Below, piece by piece: positions 10,279 through 23,000 of a stretch of 64,000 bases of DNA; the stretch's first letter is position 1, and each line of letters starts with the position of its first letter. A program made the translations under genes and the position numbers. The DNA comes from Mansonella perstans (taxonomy: Eukaryota; Nematoda; Chromadorea; Rhabditida; Onchocercidae): positions 248,001 through 312,000 of the forward strand of contig JBAMDO010000066.1 in the NCBI GenBank assembly GCA_037074765.1, read 5' to 3'. Below the pieces are notes generated by a model that did not search any database, had not been told where the DNA came from, and worked only from the letters and a program-made list of their open reading frames with translations.

Positions 10279-13200
10279 TTACGGAGCACGGTATAACTTA
10301 TTGGCGCTATTCGCATGGCTAAAAACGGTTTCAGCTTCCTTGGCACAATTCTCCAGATTTATTCGTGGAAAACATGACTGTGTGAATGAATTACTGTGTT
10401 CACTAATACTCCTGTAAATAATTTCAAAAACTGACTGAAAAAACAAACAAAAATCTTCAATGAAGAAATCAAAAATCGAAAAACAAAGAAATTGAAAAAA
10501 ACTCGGCCTATCTGTAATCCCATACATTGTACTAAATAAATCATCCAGTGCAGTACTGTCGAAATTCAATTCGTTTGAATCAACTGTAGGCAAAACAGTA
10601 AATATTTTTTTGACACTACTTTCTACGCCTGTATTCAGCGGATGTTGATGCAGAAAATTCTGAAAGTCAACAAAACACTCTTCTGAATTTATCAATCATT
10701 CAGTAAAATTGTGTTGAATCACTGATCATTCCATTACAAGTCTCAATTAAACTGTCTTATTTGATCTATCAATCACTGATCCTGCAGTTGCTAGCATTGG
10801 GTTTTTAATTATGTTGAAAGTTAAACATATATCCAGATATGCGCCGGTATTTAGTTTCAAGTTATTTTAAATTCAAATCTAACCTTTACAATGCTACAAA
10901 AAAAACTCAGTCTGATAAGCGTTGAAAACATCAATAAGCAGATTATATGAGTATCACCTCCATTAACGCATAACAGTAGGTGTGGAAATATGGTTGAAAA
11001 AAGAAAAACCTGAACAGTCATCGCGTTGCAATGATTAAATGGCATTACACTGTCCTGCAAGTTATTAACAGAGCCAAAATAATGCTGTGGCAACGAATGA
11101 CAACAGCAACCAGACTCTGGTATTCTGACAACACATGCATTCCTTGCACACAAGCTGAAATTTATAACAATTTGCAGTATGACCGATTAAATTTTTGTTG
11201 GACTAAGAAGCTGCATAATTCAAAATCTAGATTTCACACTGAATGGTTATTGTTTGTAAAACTTCAGCAGCAACTGTATAATGCTTTCGATATTCTCTAC
11301 GCATTAACATCATAACCAACTCAAAAATGAAACCCTAACTAGACCTGAGCAACACTACAAATCAATAACCTTGGCCATGCACCTCCTGCACAATGTCGGT
11401 ACAGTGCAGGATTGCCACAACTAGCAGTAGTTGCCGTGAAGTTCGTATGTACCTGAAACTATCCGCAACTTCGAGAACCTCTCAAACAAGTGAACAGATG
11501 AGTACAATATATCAGCTAGAAACTCCTATGATAAATAGGCGGAAAAATCTCTGACGACAATCAGGTATCATATCCTTCAAAAATCTAAACAAATACTAAT
11601 CACCCAAAGCCACCTCAATTATGTTAATTTTGACAAATTAAACAAATGAATGCTTCACAGTCACTAATGAATCGAAACCTACCAAATTATTTTGCATTCT
11701 ATATAAAGGCTTATGAATAAATTGACAACGGCCTCCATATGGACATGAACCATGTAAGGCAAATTTGTTGCACAGTCTAGTCTTGTATTTGGGATGTGGC
11801 TGAAAAGTGTAGTTGCATCAAAAATATGAACTGCCGCCGAAAATAATGATGAACTACATCGAAAATTTCGGGAAGGATTCGGACACTAATTCCACATAGT
11901 TGGAGAAAAATCCAACAGGGAATGGAAAGGAGACAGAATACCAAATCTTTCAAAGAAATTTCATTGATACATAAAGAGAGAAATTACCGCTGGAGCCTGA
12001 CGTAATTCGTCAACACCATGTGCATACCGACACTGAGAACCGTATGAGCACTGCCCCGTATTTCGGAATGCAGTGCAAAGAGAAGTTTTATATGTGCGCG
12101 CTCGACGACGCTCTGAAAATTGCGATCGAAAAAGGATTCAATTCAGGGCATTACTTAATATGAAATAAACCTGCCTTTCTGCAGGGATTCTCGTTCCTTA
12201 TCAGAAACCGCCTTATGCCATTCCAGTTCATGTACACGACGCTAAATTAAGAATATTGAAAGAACTCAATAACGATAACTTCTGACCTAAAAGGCAACGG
12301 ATCACAATAAAATCTCTTACCCCTAATGATTATTTACTTAGGATCCGTTAGATTCAGTTTACTGATATGATGATACAGATAAACATAGCGCGGAGTAAAA
12401 AGCAGCGAACTGTTCGAATGAAACTAAGAATTTAAAGCGAATTTAACGGACTTGAATTCTAAAAGTTCAAAATAATCAAAAATCATAATTAAATTAATAG
12501 GTAAAAGATAAGCGTACTGTTCTCAATGAAGACGCTTGAAATGATGTAACTGGTGTCCCAGGAGGAGCTACATGTCCATCTACTTCTGCACTTTCCAAAG
12601 GTAACTCAGAACTTACTTCCAAACCATTATTAATACCTTGCTAAAAAAATGAAAAGTAAAAGTAGGCAACATGATGAAAACATCACATGAAAATAAAGAC
12701 GTAAATTCTTACCACAATACATGATCCTAACACAACCGATTTATTAAAATAAAGGTGAATGCATTTGTGCAGAATTCGGGAAATAACTAGAAATTATCCA
12801 ACTCATTTAACCGATAGTACAATAATAGCTTCAAAGGTTCTAATATATCTTCAACCATCAAACCTACATGTAAGTATATATAAGAATCACAGATCTGAAT
12901 AAACTAGTTCAATCTAATTCTACGCAAAGACTTTGTAACTGCTTTCAGACTCGTTAACAGCCAAATATATGGGAAAAGCTATTACCGCAGGAACACTGTC
13001 CTGTTGAACTGTTTGCCATGCAGATGAATTGACCACTCGCAACTGTTCTCTATATAAGACAAAAAGTCTACAATATAAATACAATTGTCAATGGTTAAAG
13101 TCATCACTATTTACAACTGTATCACTCATTGCAGTGAGAAAATAATTCATGAAATCACTTCATCCAGTTCAATTCTTTTACCAAACACTAATCAATTGAA

Positions 13201-13718
13201 CATGATATAGGACATACAAGAATATGAATAAACCGTAATTCATTGCGACACTAGACAAAAATTAACTGGAAAAACTTCACTGAACTAGTGTTCACAAAAT
13301 ATTGGTATATATTGCCATTAATGTGACACTTACCTGTTGAATGCTTTAACTTAAGAAAAAAGTTGAACCTACAATTTCAATCCTCAAAAACTTACTAAAA
13401 AACTTTAAATCACTCCTACACATTAAATTCTCATCCAAACATAGCAACTTGTTAAAATTCAAACAAAATGGAAACACAAGGAAAAGATAAATAAAAAAGC
13501 AATAAATAGTTAAATGAAACTAACCTGTTAGGATTATTGGGTAAAACACACAAAACGGCTTCATCTTCAAGGCCATAACATTGCTTGCGCATTTCACATG
13601 GTTGCTTCGGAACAGCATTTTCAATAACACGTTGTTTCTGGTTACAAATCGGTGAAGTTGTTAGATGTTCGGTATGTGATGGTACCTTAGTTCCTGGACA
13701 GCTTACTGTTGATACCAT
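10279..13718 (-). CDS. Tandem CCCH zinc-finger RNA-binding protein, POS-1/MEX/OMA (TIS11) type, copy 2
   Basis: The eight minus-strand exons are 13718-13525, 13049-12986, 12640-12518, 12241-12175, 12112-11988, 11799-11683, 10659-10526 and 10411-10279. Together they give 957 nt in one frame, 318 residues. Finger 1 is C162-x8-C171-x5-C177-x3-H181 after [12 protein letters not shown]. Finger 2 is C201-x8-C210-x5-C216-x3-H220 after YKTRLC. The N-terminal 127 residues are Ser/Pro/Gln-rich and of low complexity, and the C-terminal ~88 residues show no known domain. Exon 4 must end at a GC donor (AAAG before GCAGGT) to keep frame; the GT donor 4 nt later leads to a stop in the next exon. A TTCTTGCAG acceptor lies about 26 nt before the ATG, a likely spliced-leader site. 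Role by family: 3' UTR binding and translational control of maternal mRNAs. The split between exons 7 and 8 is my choice; without it the frame also stays open. Confidence 0.83.
11396..11460 (-). pseudogene. Decayed second-finger fragment inside copy 2
   Basis: On the minus strand, in the intron after the finger 2 exon, one frame reads [18 protein letters not shown]. This resembles [14 protein letters not shown] of the intact finger but carries a stop and lost spacing. Its position and upstream flank match the relic in copy 1, so it predates the gene duplication. Confidence 0.45.
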
Positions 13719-13739
13719 TATAGATTAATAGTATGGTGG

Positions 13740-13755
13740 TTAAACTGCAAGAATA
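13740..13755 (-). promoter_or_regulatory. Probable spliced-leader acceptor for CCCH copy 2
   Basis: Read on the minus strand, TTATTCTTGCAG ends about 26 nt before the ATG at 13718. The short leader between them has no ATG, consistent with a trans-spliced 5' end. Confidence 0.4.
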
Positions 13756-14962
13756 AATTCAAAAAAATGAATAAATGAAGTTTGTCACGATTAAAACCCG
13801 CTTGTGTCGGAATATTTCTCAATATTTGCCTAACCATTTTTAAATGAGACATCATTAGGATACATTTTTTTGTGAAATTCTATCTAAAGATTCTTAAATT
13901 TCAGATAAAATAAGGAACATTAACTTGGAAGAACCAATCATTTAACAAAAAATATTGTAAAGGAAAACTGAATGTTTTAGAGGAATTAATTAAACGTTAT
14001 TAGATTTCCGGATAATGAAATTAATCGGAACGATGATTCGATGATTACGATGTACAATGATTCAACGGACGAAAAATATATCCTCGGAAACAGCAAACCT
14101 CAAATTATGGAAAACGCGGAAAGAAATAAGGAGGAAAATTAGAACAAAACATACTAGGAATTCCCTAAATTCTCTACCGAGAATTTCCATAGCCTTGACT
14201 CTCTATAGTTACCAGTACAGTTATCTGTACTTCATAACCGCATAGCATTCTCATCTGAATTCCTCGAAGATAAACAAACACTATGCATTCTAAATTCTTC
14301 AAACATTATTTCTAAAGCATAATAATGGAAGACAACCATTGGATATTGCTCTAACAATAGTTTCCTGTCAATTTAAACTTCCGGGTTCGAAACTTAATTT
14401 CGCGCCGGGAACACAAGCTCTTTCGACCTACCGAGAATCTAGAAATTAACAAGTTCGAGAATTGCGAACTTTTATGCCAAATAGAAAAGGGAATCCTCAT
14501 CCTTCTTTCTTCAATTATTTTCACTTGATTTACATCTTCACTCAATTTTCGTTTCATCCTCGTCCATCAGTCACAATCTTACTATCCAAGAATTACTAGT
14601 ATAATTATAAGGCTGCTTCATTATCACTATTTAAGGTAGGCTAATCACGTTGCGATTAAGTTAAGTGTATCTGAATATCCTGAAGAGTATCGTTGATAAT
14701 CTCATCTATACGATGTTGAAATTCCGAATTGAAAGTGCTAATTTCCCGTAATACTTCACGCGTTTCATAGGTTTCAGATGTATGTTACGAAATGGTACTG
14801 CGAATAAACGTCTTGATTCAGCAATTAATAAATACAGTAAATATCATAATCGGTTGCTGGTAATCACGTTACGAATATTTCCACTAAATAGCCAAAAAAC
14901 AATTATAGCGAATACCCATCAGATGTCCAGTAGCCAGTAGGGAAATTTGACCAGCGTGATGG

Positions 14963-15118
14963 GAAACGAAGAATGATTCTGTCAAACGAATCTAAAACGA
15001 AGAATGATTCTGTCAAACGAATCTGAAATGAAGAATGATTCTGTCAAACGAATCTGAAACGAAGAATGATTCTGTCAAACGAATTGAAACGAAGAATGAT
15101 TCTGTCAAACGAATCTAA
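14963..15118. repeat. Tandem array of a ~31-bp unit, five copies
   Basis: Units begin at about 14963, 14994, 15025, 15056 and 15085. Each contains gaagaatgattctgtcaaac, and spacings are 31, 31, 31 and 29 bp. The copies are nearly identical, differing at the junction (tctaaaa, tctgaaa, ttgaaa). This looks like a young minisatellite. Confidence 0.9.
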
Positions 15119-15423
15119 AACAACTAAGAAATGACTAACACAAAGAATTGGTAAAAGTAAGATATAAACAAAAGAGTGCAAAATAGCGCTTCGATCAATT
15201 TGATAAAGGAAATGATTACGGTAGATAAGACATAAAGGATATAATGGAGTACATTGAAGAATGAACAGTGGTGTGGGATAACACAGTATCCTTTCACTTT
15301 ACAGTAGCTTCTCATCAGATTCTTTACGTTTTATGATACGTTAACAAATTGATTTCTTTGTGCAATAACTAAACGCACTTGTGACGTGACCTTCTTTATT
15401 GCTCACACACGTCGCTATAGGAT

Positions 15424-15725
15424 AGGAATCTATTGTAACGAATAATATGAAATATGGATTACGTGCAATTGCTTTTTGTTAGTTTACGGCAGGAATCTGT
15501 TGTAACGAATAACATGAAATATGGATTACGTGAACGGATAACGGAAAATATGGATTACATGCGATTGCTTTTTGTTAGTATACGCAGGAATCTGTTGTAA
15601 CAGATAACGGAAAGTGTGGATTACGTGCAATTGCTTTTTTTAGTTTACGGCAGGAATCTGTTGTAACGAATAACATGAAATATGGATTACGTGCGATTGA
15701 TTTTTGTTAGTAGTATACGACATGA
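15424..15725. repeat. Tandem array of a ~65-85-bp unit, about four copies
   Basis: Each unit contains aggaatctgttgtaacgaat, then an atatggattacgtg block, then a tgctttttgttag block. One copy has an internal duplication of the middle block. The array starts about 300 bp after the 31-bp minisatellite and shares no clear sequence with it. Confidence 0.85.
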
Positions 15726-18700
15726 AGAACGTGAATTGTGTGGAAAAGTGAAAAAGTATACAGAGTAGTTTTTTTTATTAGGTTTTGTTTTATTAACAGT
15801 TAACTTGCTGTTATAATTTATTTTGGTCCTTCATTTATTTAGGTTGATTTCAATTGATTTCAAATCCGTAAATCCTTACTTTATTCGGTAAAATTAGTAA
15901 TTTAAGTCTGTCGACCGTTTAATCGATTGTTTGACGTGTTATTTTGCTATGTTATAAATCATCTAAACAGTGAATCACGTTTTAAGTAATAATGTAGATC
16001 GTTCAGTCATTCAATTACTACCTAAGCGATATTGTAGATCATGCGGTGATAGGTTGACCCATTCATCTGGAATTGGATCAGAAATTGAAGTTAAGTGCGT
16101 AGAATGGAATTCTGAAGGAGACTGAATAATTTGTAAGACAATTGAAATGACATAAAATTGATATAAAATCTCCAATTATTTACTTGCAAGATTTTTTGAA
16201 GTCTATTTTTGGATTCAAAGTAATCAAAAGATTTATTTGAATTGTGTAGATTTGAAATTATTAAAATTCATAATACAATTATCAATAGTATTAATAGAAT
16301 AATTTTTTGTCTCAAGAAATTATCCTAAAAATTCGATTAATTTTACTTGTTCGCGTTTTCGTCCAACTTTTTGTTTGCGATTAAATTTCATCCGCATTTC
16401 TTGCTCATTTAATAAAACTTTAGATTTCGGAAAATAGCAAAGCTTCATTAGCGTATAAACGTTATGTGCAGTAGTATAGGTTAGTTTTTAAATCAAATAT
16501 TTTTGAATTATTTTTTTAAAAGATAGCAAACTATTTGAAGGATTAAATTTTTCAATTAATACTGTTTGTAATAAAATTTCTTTTTTTGCGGTAAAAAGTG
16601 ATCATTTTAAATTTTGTAAACTTTTCTTATGAATAAGATAGAAAGGTAAAAAAATTCTCATCCATCTGCTGCTAATAATTATTATATTGATAATTTTTGC
16701 CTTTAATTTATCAGTAATTCATAGCTTTATGGAAACGTGAAAATTTATTACGTACGTTTGACTGTTTTGTGCTGTTTTGCTACGTACTGTATGTTTAATT
16801 GGAAATTCATTTTTATAATTTTGCATTGGTTTTTTTCATTCGACACACTTTAAATTCGTCGGTGTTGCAGTTATAGAAGTCAAAAAAAAGTATGGAAATA
16901 ACAAATGCTTTTAAGTTACAGTTAAAATTTTTCAAATTAAGACATTGAAATTTACAAAGTAAATCATAGGTAGACAATGTAATTATATTTGTTCACTCTA
17001 ATGTTAATATCCATACTTTTTTTTGATTGAAAATGCAGCACTGAGAGATTGTAACATTGTTTCCTAGCAAAAGCAATTTATGAAAATAAATTAATTTTCG
17101 AAGCCACTTTGATAGCTGAAATGGACATCTAAGATGCCAGTTAAATTTTTTACAATTTTCTTCGTTGTAAAAGAAAGTGATTGTAATTAATTAGCATTTA
17201 ATTAACATTTGTAAACCTTTCTGAGGATAATTAACATTTAAACATATAAAAAGTTCATTTGAATAGTTTTTTATGTGTGCACCTAACAAAAAAAAATCTA
17301 CAAACTGCATTCAGAGTTTGTAAACACTAACAAAAATTTGAGAGATTTCAAAAATTCTCATTTGAATTAATGATCATTATTATTGATTAGAAAAGATTTT
17401 TTTTTAAAATAACGTTCGGAAAATTCTTATTAATAATATCAAAATTAGTGTTAAAGGTCAAATCTCGCTATTTCTTCCCAATAAGTTTGCTATTTACCTC
17501 AATGTTTTACAAGATTTGTTAGTAAAACTTTTTATAAACAATAACAAAAAAAAAAAAGGAACAATGATAAAACGATACGAAGTCCAGCAATTCTTTTAAT
17601 AGCTACTGCTTTTTGTTCATTAATCCATTTTATCAATCAATTAGTGTTCATTTCACAAATCAATTGAACTGCAAGATTCGAATCAACGTGCTACAGTTTA
17701 CGGTAATTCATTTTCAACTTCCTAATTGGTATCTGTCTACGCTTATTACGTTATGTATTTCTAATCTCACAGTCGATGTGAACGTACGTACACTTTCACC
17801 CCCGGTCGGCGTCAGATTACACTTATTGCACCAATGCATTAAGTTTATGCTTATAGTATCAACATCTATTTGATCTACACTTATTATACTCTGATAAATC
17901 TGATAATTCCAATATTCCAGTGTTAAAGAAATATCCGGCCTGTAATATATGATCTTCAGTCCTTCGATTCATATCAGAATAGCATCATTTTTGGACAACA
18001 AAAGAAAAATCAAAAATTTTTGTGAAAAATAAACAAAAACTTGGAAACTCGAAAGTATCACTTCAAAAAGATTGTAAAAATTAAATGAAACAAAGAAAAA
18101 GAAGTGCGGAATGGAAGTTACACTTATTTATCTTGAAAATCAATGGATTTGGAGGCCATTTAATCATTGATCATTTGAATTGATAGATTATTTTTATTAC
18201 TAGTTGAAATCACTGTCATCCTCCTGATTTCCTCTCAGTTTGTTTAAAATAGTAATTCCTAATCTTTTCATGACCCCGGGACACTTTTTGCTTTTTTATT
18301 TGTAGCAGGAACTACAAAGTTCAAATGTATATAAATTCTTTTAATTATTTGAAAACAAACTTTAAATCAAAGCCTTTGACATATTATTTAAAGAATTTCA
18401 TCAGAAGATTCCGTCCTATGCACCGATCTGCCAGTGTTGCGGTCGATATTGTGATTTTCGCGGATAACCGTGGGAATACTTTTTTTTTTTAAATCGTATT
18501 GATTCCGTTTCAATTCTCACTCTTTTGCTAATAATTACGGTAAAATGGAAGGAAGGAATTAAATTTTTTGTTTTTCATATTAGTCACATTATACAATCCT
18601 TCAATGAACGATAATTAATGAAAGAGGATTATTGTAATTAAAAATTTCAATTTAATATCAATTCGACAATTCTTTTCCAAAAATTTTTTTTGTAAAAATA

Positions 18701-19980
18701 TCAAAAATTGTAATGATCATTAAGCATTCGATCTCAATAACAAGCCTTTCATATTGCTTGAAAAAAAGGAAAAGGATTAACAAAATTTGAATTTTTTTTT
18801 TAAAGTTAAATTTACATTTTTTACCTTTTAATTTTGTATTTACCAAGTAAAAAAAAAATACTTAATCCCATTATATTGGTTATATGAAATTATCAAAAAT
18901 AATTTGGTCAAATTTTATGAAATCATTCTTTTTGTTTCAGTTTTTTTTTTCTGCTTTTTTTTTTTAAGCTAGTAAATGTATAATATATTTCAACGAATTC
19001 TTCAATTATTTACGCTATTCTAAAAAAAAAAAAAAAAAAAAGTGAAATAAAGAGGAAATTGATTTCAAAAAATTAATTAAGAAATTAGCAAGTTGGCATG
19101 GAAAAATTAATGAATTAAAAAGTTTGCATTCAAAAATTGTTCATGCAGTAATAGCTTAGTGATAATGACATAAATAAAAGTGAAGCAATTATGTAAGAAA
19201 ATTTGAAGAAGCATTGGATAAGATTAGCATAGAACAATTATGGGATAAATCGAGAAAATAAATGAAATTGTATTATATATATTTCAAAAATAATCAAATA
19301 AGTATTACTGATAGATTGTTTTATCGAAGAATTATGCTTATTGTGGAATGTTTTTGTTACACTTTTGCAAATAACTTCACTTTTTTTTACCTTTCCTATC
19401 AAATTTCATCCTATAGCAAATCGATAATTTCCCTCATTTTCAACTTTAATTTCATTTTAAATTCAACTTCATATTTGTATATTCAAAATCCCGCATTTCT
19501 CATCAAGCACAATACAGATATACATCTCTAGCTGTATCTCTCTGTATTCTCTGTATTTATTAATTATTACTAATCGATAAATCTTGATTAGACATTCTGA
19601 CCATTATGTTAGTTGGCGCAAACAAACTTCATTGTTAAACTTCATTGAAAATATTTTTAAGTAAAATTGTTTGATTTGAAATTAGGTTGTTGTATAGTGG
19701 TATCAATGAGATTTTGATCTATTCCGTAGCCCCATTGAATGATTCAAGATGGTAAAATGTTCGGTGTAATTTTCAATGATATGTGGATAGCTACAGAGTG
19801 AAAAAAAAAATGTGGTGAAGAAAGATGAAAGGGAAATATTCAACGTATCATGTAGTACGATAGACGGATATAGAAATCGCGGAATAGTTGCTAAATGCAA
19901 ACATTTGTAAGATATGGTGGAATCACGTGAATAGTTGGTTATCTGAGGGATTAATTGCAATATTTTGCTATGTATTGTAT

Positions 19981-19989
19981 CTCTTTCAG
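19981..19989 (+). promoter_or_regulatory. Probable spliced-leader acceptor for the ASB3-like gene
   Basis: The motif ctctttcag ends 57 nt before the ATG at 20047. The interval has no upstream ATG in a long frame. This is the best nematode-style acceptor near the start and supports a trans-spliced first exon. Confidence 0.5.
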
Positions 19990-20046
19990 AAGCGTTGAAT
20001 TTACGAAATCAATTTATAATTTGACTGATTTGAAATACAATCATCG

Positions 20047-23000
20047 ATGAAGCGGGTAAGTTGTATTTTGATATTTTAATACAAGTCATTTATTTAATTG
20101 CTGCTTGATTGCATTTATGCATTATATGCTACATCCTATACTGATAAAAACACATAATAGTTGTGACATTTCAATTGTTTATTTTTTGTTGATTTTTTAT
20201 TAGAAACTTTGTAAGTTTAATTTTCATTGGAAATATTTTAGTTACATATGGCATATAGAAGGTATGCGCAAACAATGACATGATACGTTTTACATTTCAT
20301 AAATTCACAATTAATTGTTTCATTTTTCCAATTTAATATTTATGATCTTTTCAAAAAAAATGTAAATATGATATTTGTGATATACAGTTGCGTAGAAAAA
20401 TGAAATTTATATGTTTACATTGTATTAATAGTTCCGTAGGTAGAAAAAAACAAATCATTTTTTAATGTCTAATTATTTTAAAGATTGATTATTTACATAG
20501 ACCATAGATCAAGTGTGTTTTGTTGAAATTTCCTGCAATTTATTTAACAAAATTATGATTATTTAGACGAAATCACATTGCATCAGTAGTAATATTCGAC
20601 AATTTGAAGAGGAATCGATTGCGGTAGAAAGTAATGTAACGATTGGAGTTGCTTGTCGTTTGGGTAATGTCGAGTTAACACGGCAGTTATTGAATGCAGG
20701 TTGTGGTGCATTTCCGGATGATCGTTCATGGTGGCCAATTCATGAAGCTGCTTACGGATTGCATTTGGAATGTTGTAAAATACTTGTTGAAAGTGGTAAG
20801 ATGTTTCTTTTTGCTTGATTTGATAAAACTATATAACATATATAACATATGTCATTACTGGTTAGTTCTTGCTTTGTGTTGTAACGAAGAGTTAACAGTA
20901 TTTTCACTATCTGTAGATAGGTTAGATTAAATAGTCAAGAATACAAGCTCTAGGATTTATTTCTTATTATTTTCCTGATTTTCTTTGATTTGGTATGATG
21001 TACAAGGCTTTCTGCACTATTCTTTGGTAGTCTAATTATTTAATGACTTTACTTGAATTGCTCATTGCCTTTAAATTTACAAAACATGATAACGTAGAGA
21101 TACAGAATGGTTGTTTCATTTCTACTTGATTAAATGTCTTAAATATCTGAAATCATACGTTGTCACATTGCAAACATACCAATTGTCAATAATCGTATCT
21201 GCTGTTCTGCGCAGCGTAGAATCAAAAAAAAAACTCTCAGTCGAATTCTAAACAGATAAAATTCCTTCAGTTTTATTTGATTTATTATTCTGTTGTTTCT
21301 TTTAAGGACGTTGTAATATAAATGCTCGTGCTCATGATTTTATTACACCGCTAATGCTGGTTTGCCGTACGACAGGCAGAGATATTGAAGCTCTGGAAGT
21401 AGCGCGATATCTTCTTGATAATGTATGTTTCTTGACATTTATATTTCCAGTATGTAATATATATGAAGTGAATGGCTGATAAAATGTTAATTTTCAGGTA
21501 CTTGCAAGATTATTTTTTATGAAAATCGATTTAAATTGAACCTACATAGTTTGCTCATTCCATTTCTTCTTCATCAAAGAGAAAATAATCGGAAAGTTAA
21601 TTTTTTTGTTCATAGACGATATTGAAAGATATTGAAAATTCTTTGTAGGGAGCAAATCCAAATAGTCAAACTCTGGACAATATGACTCCACTGATTCAAG
21701 CTATTAAATCTAAAAATACTGCTTTGGCTTTATTATTAATTGATAGAGGTGCCAATCCAATGGATGTGTGGTATGATGGATGGACGGCGCTGCACGAAGC
21801 GGCAGACACCAAAGATTTGGTACATTGCTTTTTCTTATTAGGATACAGAATAATGAATCATAAATTTATGTATTTCTTGCTATAAATTAGAGACATTTTT
21901 AGGGCCAAACCTGTAGCAATCCGAAATATTAAAGAACTTTGTTAATATTTTCTAGGTTTTGATGCGACGATTAATCAGTTTAAAAGTAGATATTTTTGCT
22001 GTCGATACGAACGGACATACAGCATTAATGGTTGCTGTGCAGGAGGGTTTTGTGCATGGTGTAAGATTGCTTTTGACAGTAGCTGGAGGTACGGCTCTAG
22101 TGTTTTTCATATATTGGAAATGGTTTTCGAAAAATTATTCGATTCTTTATTGTGTTTCTAGTTGTCGTTTTAACTTTTACCAACATCTTACGCTGAATCG
22201 GAAATAAAAAATAGTAACATTTAAATTTAATTCATAGCCACAATTCTATATATATATGCAAAATTCATTCCTATTTTTATCGCTTCTTGAACTAAGCTAA
22301 ATATTTAATTTTAATTTAGAAAGGGCAGCTAAACTGGCTGATATATCAGTGGAGACTGGATTAACTTGTGTTATGGCTGCTGCTGATTCTGGATTCGCAG
22401 ATGTAAGTTTTTGAAGCATGATAGATTCTTGAGAAATCTTGGAGATACATCGTAAACAGTAAGAAAAGTTGGATTTTTATTCTGAGGTTATTATCACATG
22501 AATGATGTGAATAGTAGAAATCATGAAGTTGATCGGGTTGAATTGATTAAAGAAAGCTGGGTTCTGACTCTTATAGGATATTATAATTATGTTGGATTGT
22601 TAAGGAATTTTTTGCAGATTCTTTCGTTGCTATTAGATCACGGAGCTGATTGTAACATAACTCGAAATCCAGTTTGGGGCGATGATGATAGCCGAATACA
22701 CGCAATTGCTGTTGCAGCTCTAAACAATCACCCGAAATGTGTAGAACTACTTTTACCTTATGTTGATAAAGAAATATTGAAGAAAACAGAAGTTGGTTTA
22801 GGTTTTTTATTCTCTTGCTATGTTTGTTAAAAGTAAATCTTTCATAGTACTAAAGAAAATTTACTTTCCTGGATTTCCCAATGAGATGCAACATTAATGC
22901 GAAGCCAACAGAAGAAGTCGTGAAACGAATCAGAGAAATTTGTCGGTTATAGCGATAATCCATTTGTAGTTCTTTATGTTTTTGTATTTGCAATTTTTGA

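Larger units (their letters stand above)
13760..19980. other. Gene-poor region between the CCCH pair and the ASB3-like gene
   Basis: About 6.2 kb with no exon I can support. It contains two tandem-repeat arrays (14963-15118 and 15424-15725), several A/T runs (for example 19022-19041) and a small GC-richer patch at 18410-18480. The patch has a short Met-led frame (MHRSASVAVDIVIFADNRG) but no splice sites linking it to a gene. Confidence 0.5.

Noticed and set aside
14370..14420. ggttcgaaac considered as a tRNA T-loop
   Set aside because: No matching acceptor stem, D-arm or anticodon arm around it.
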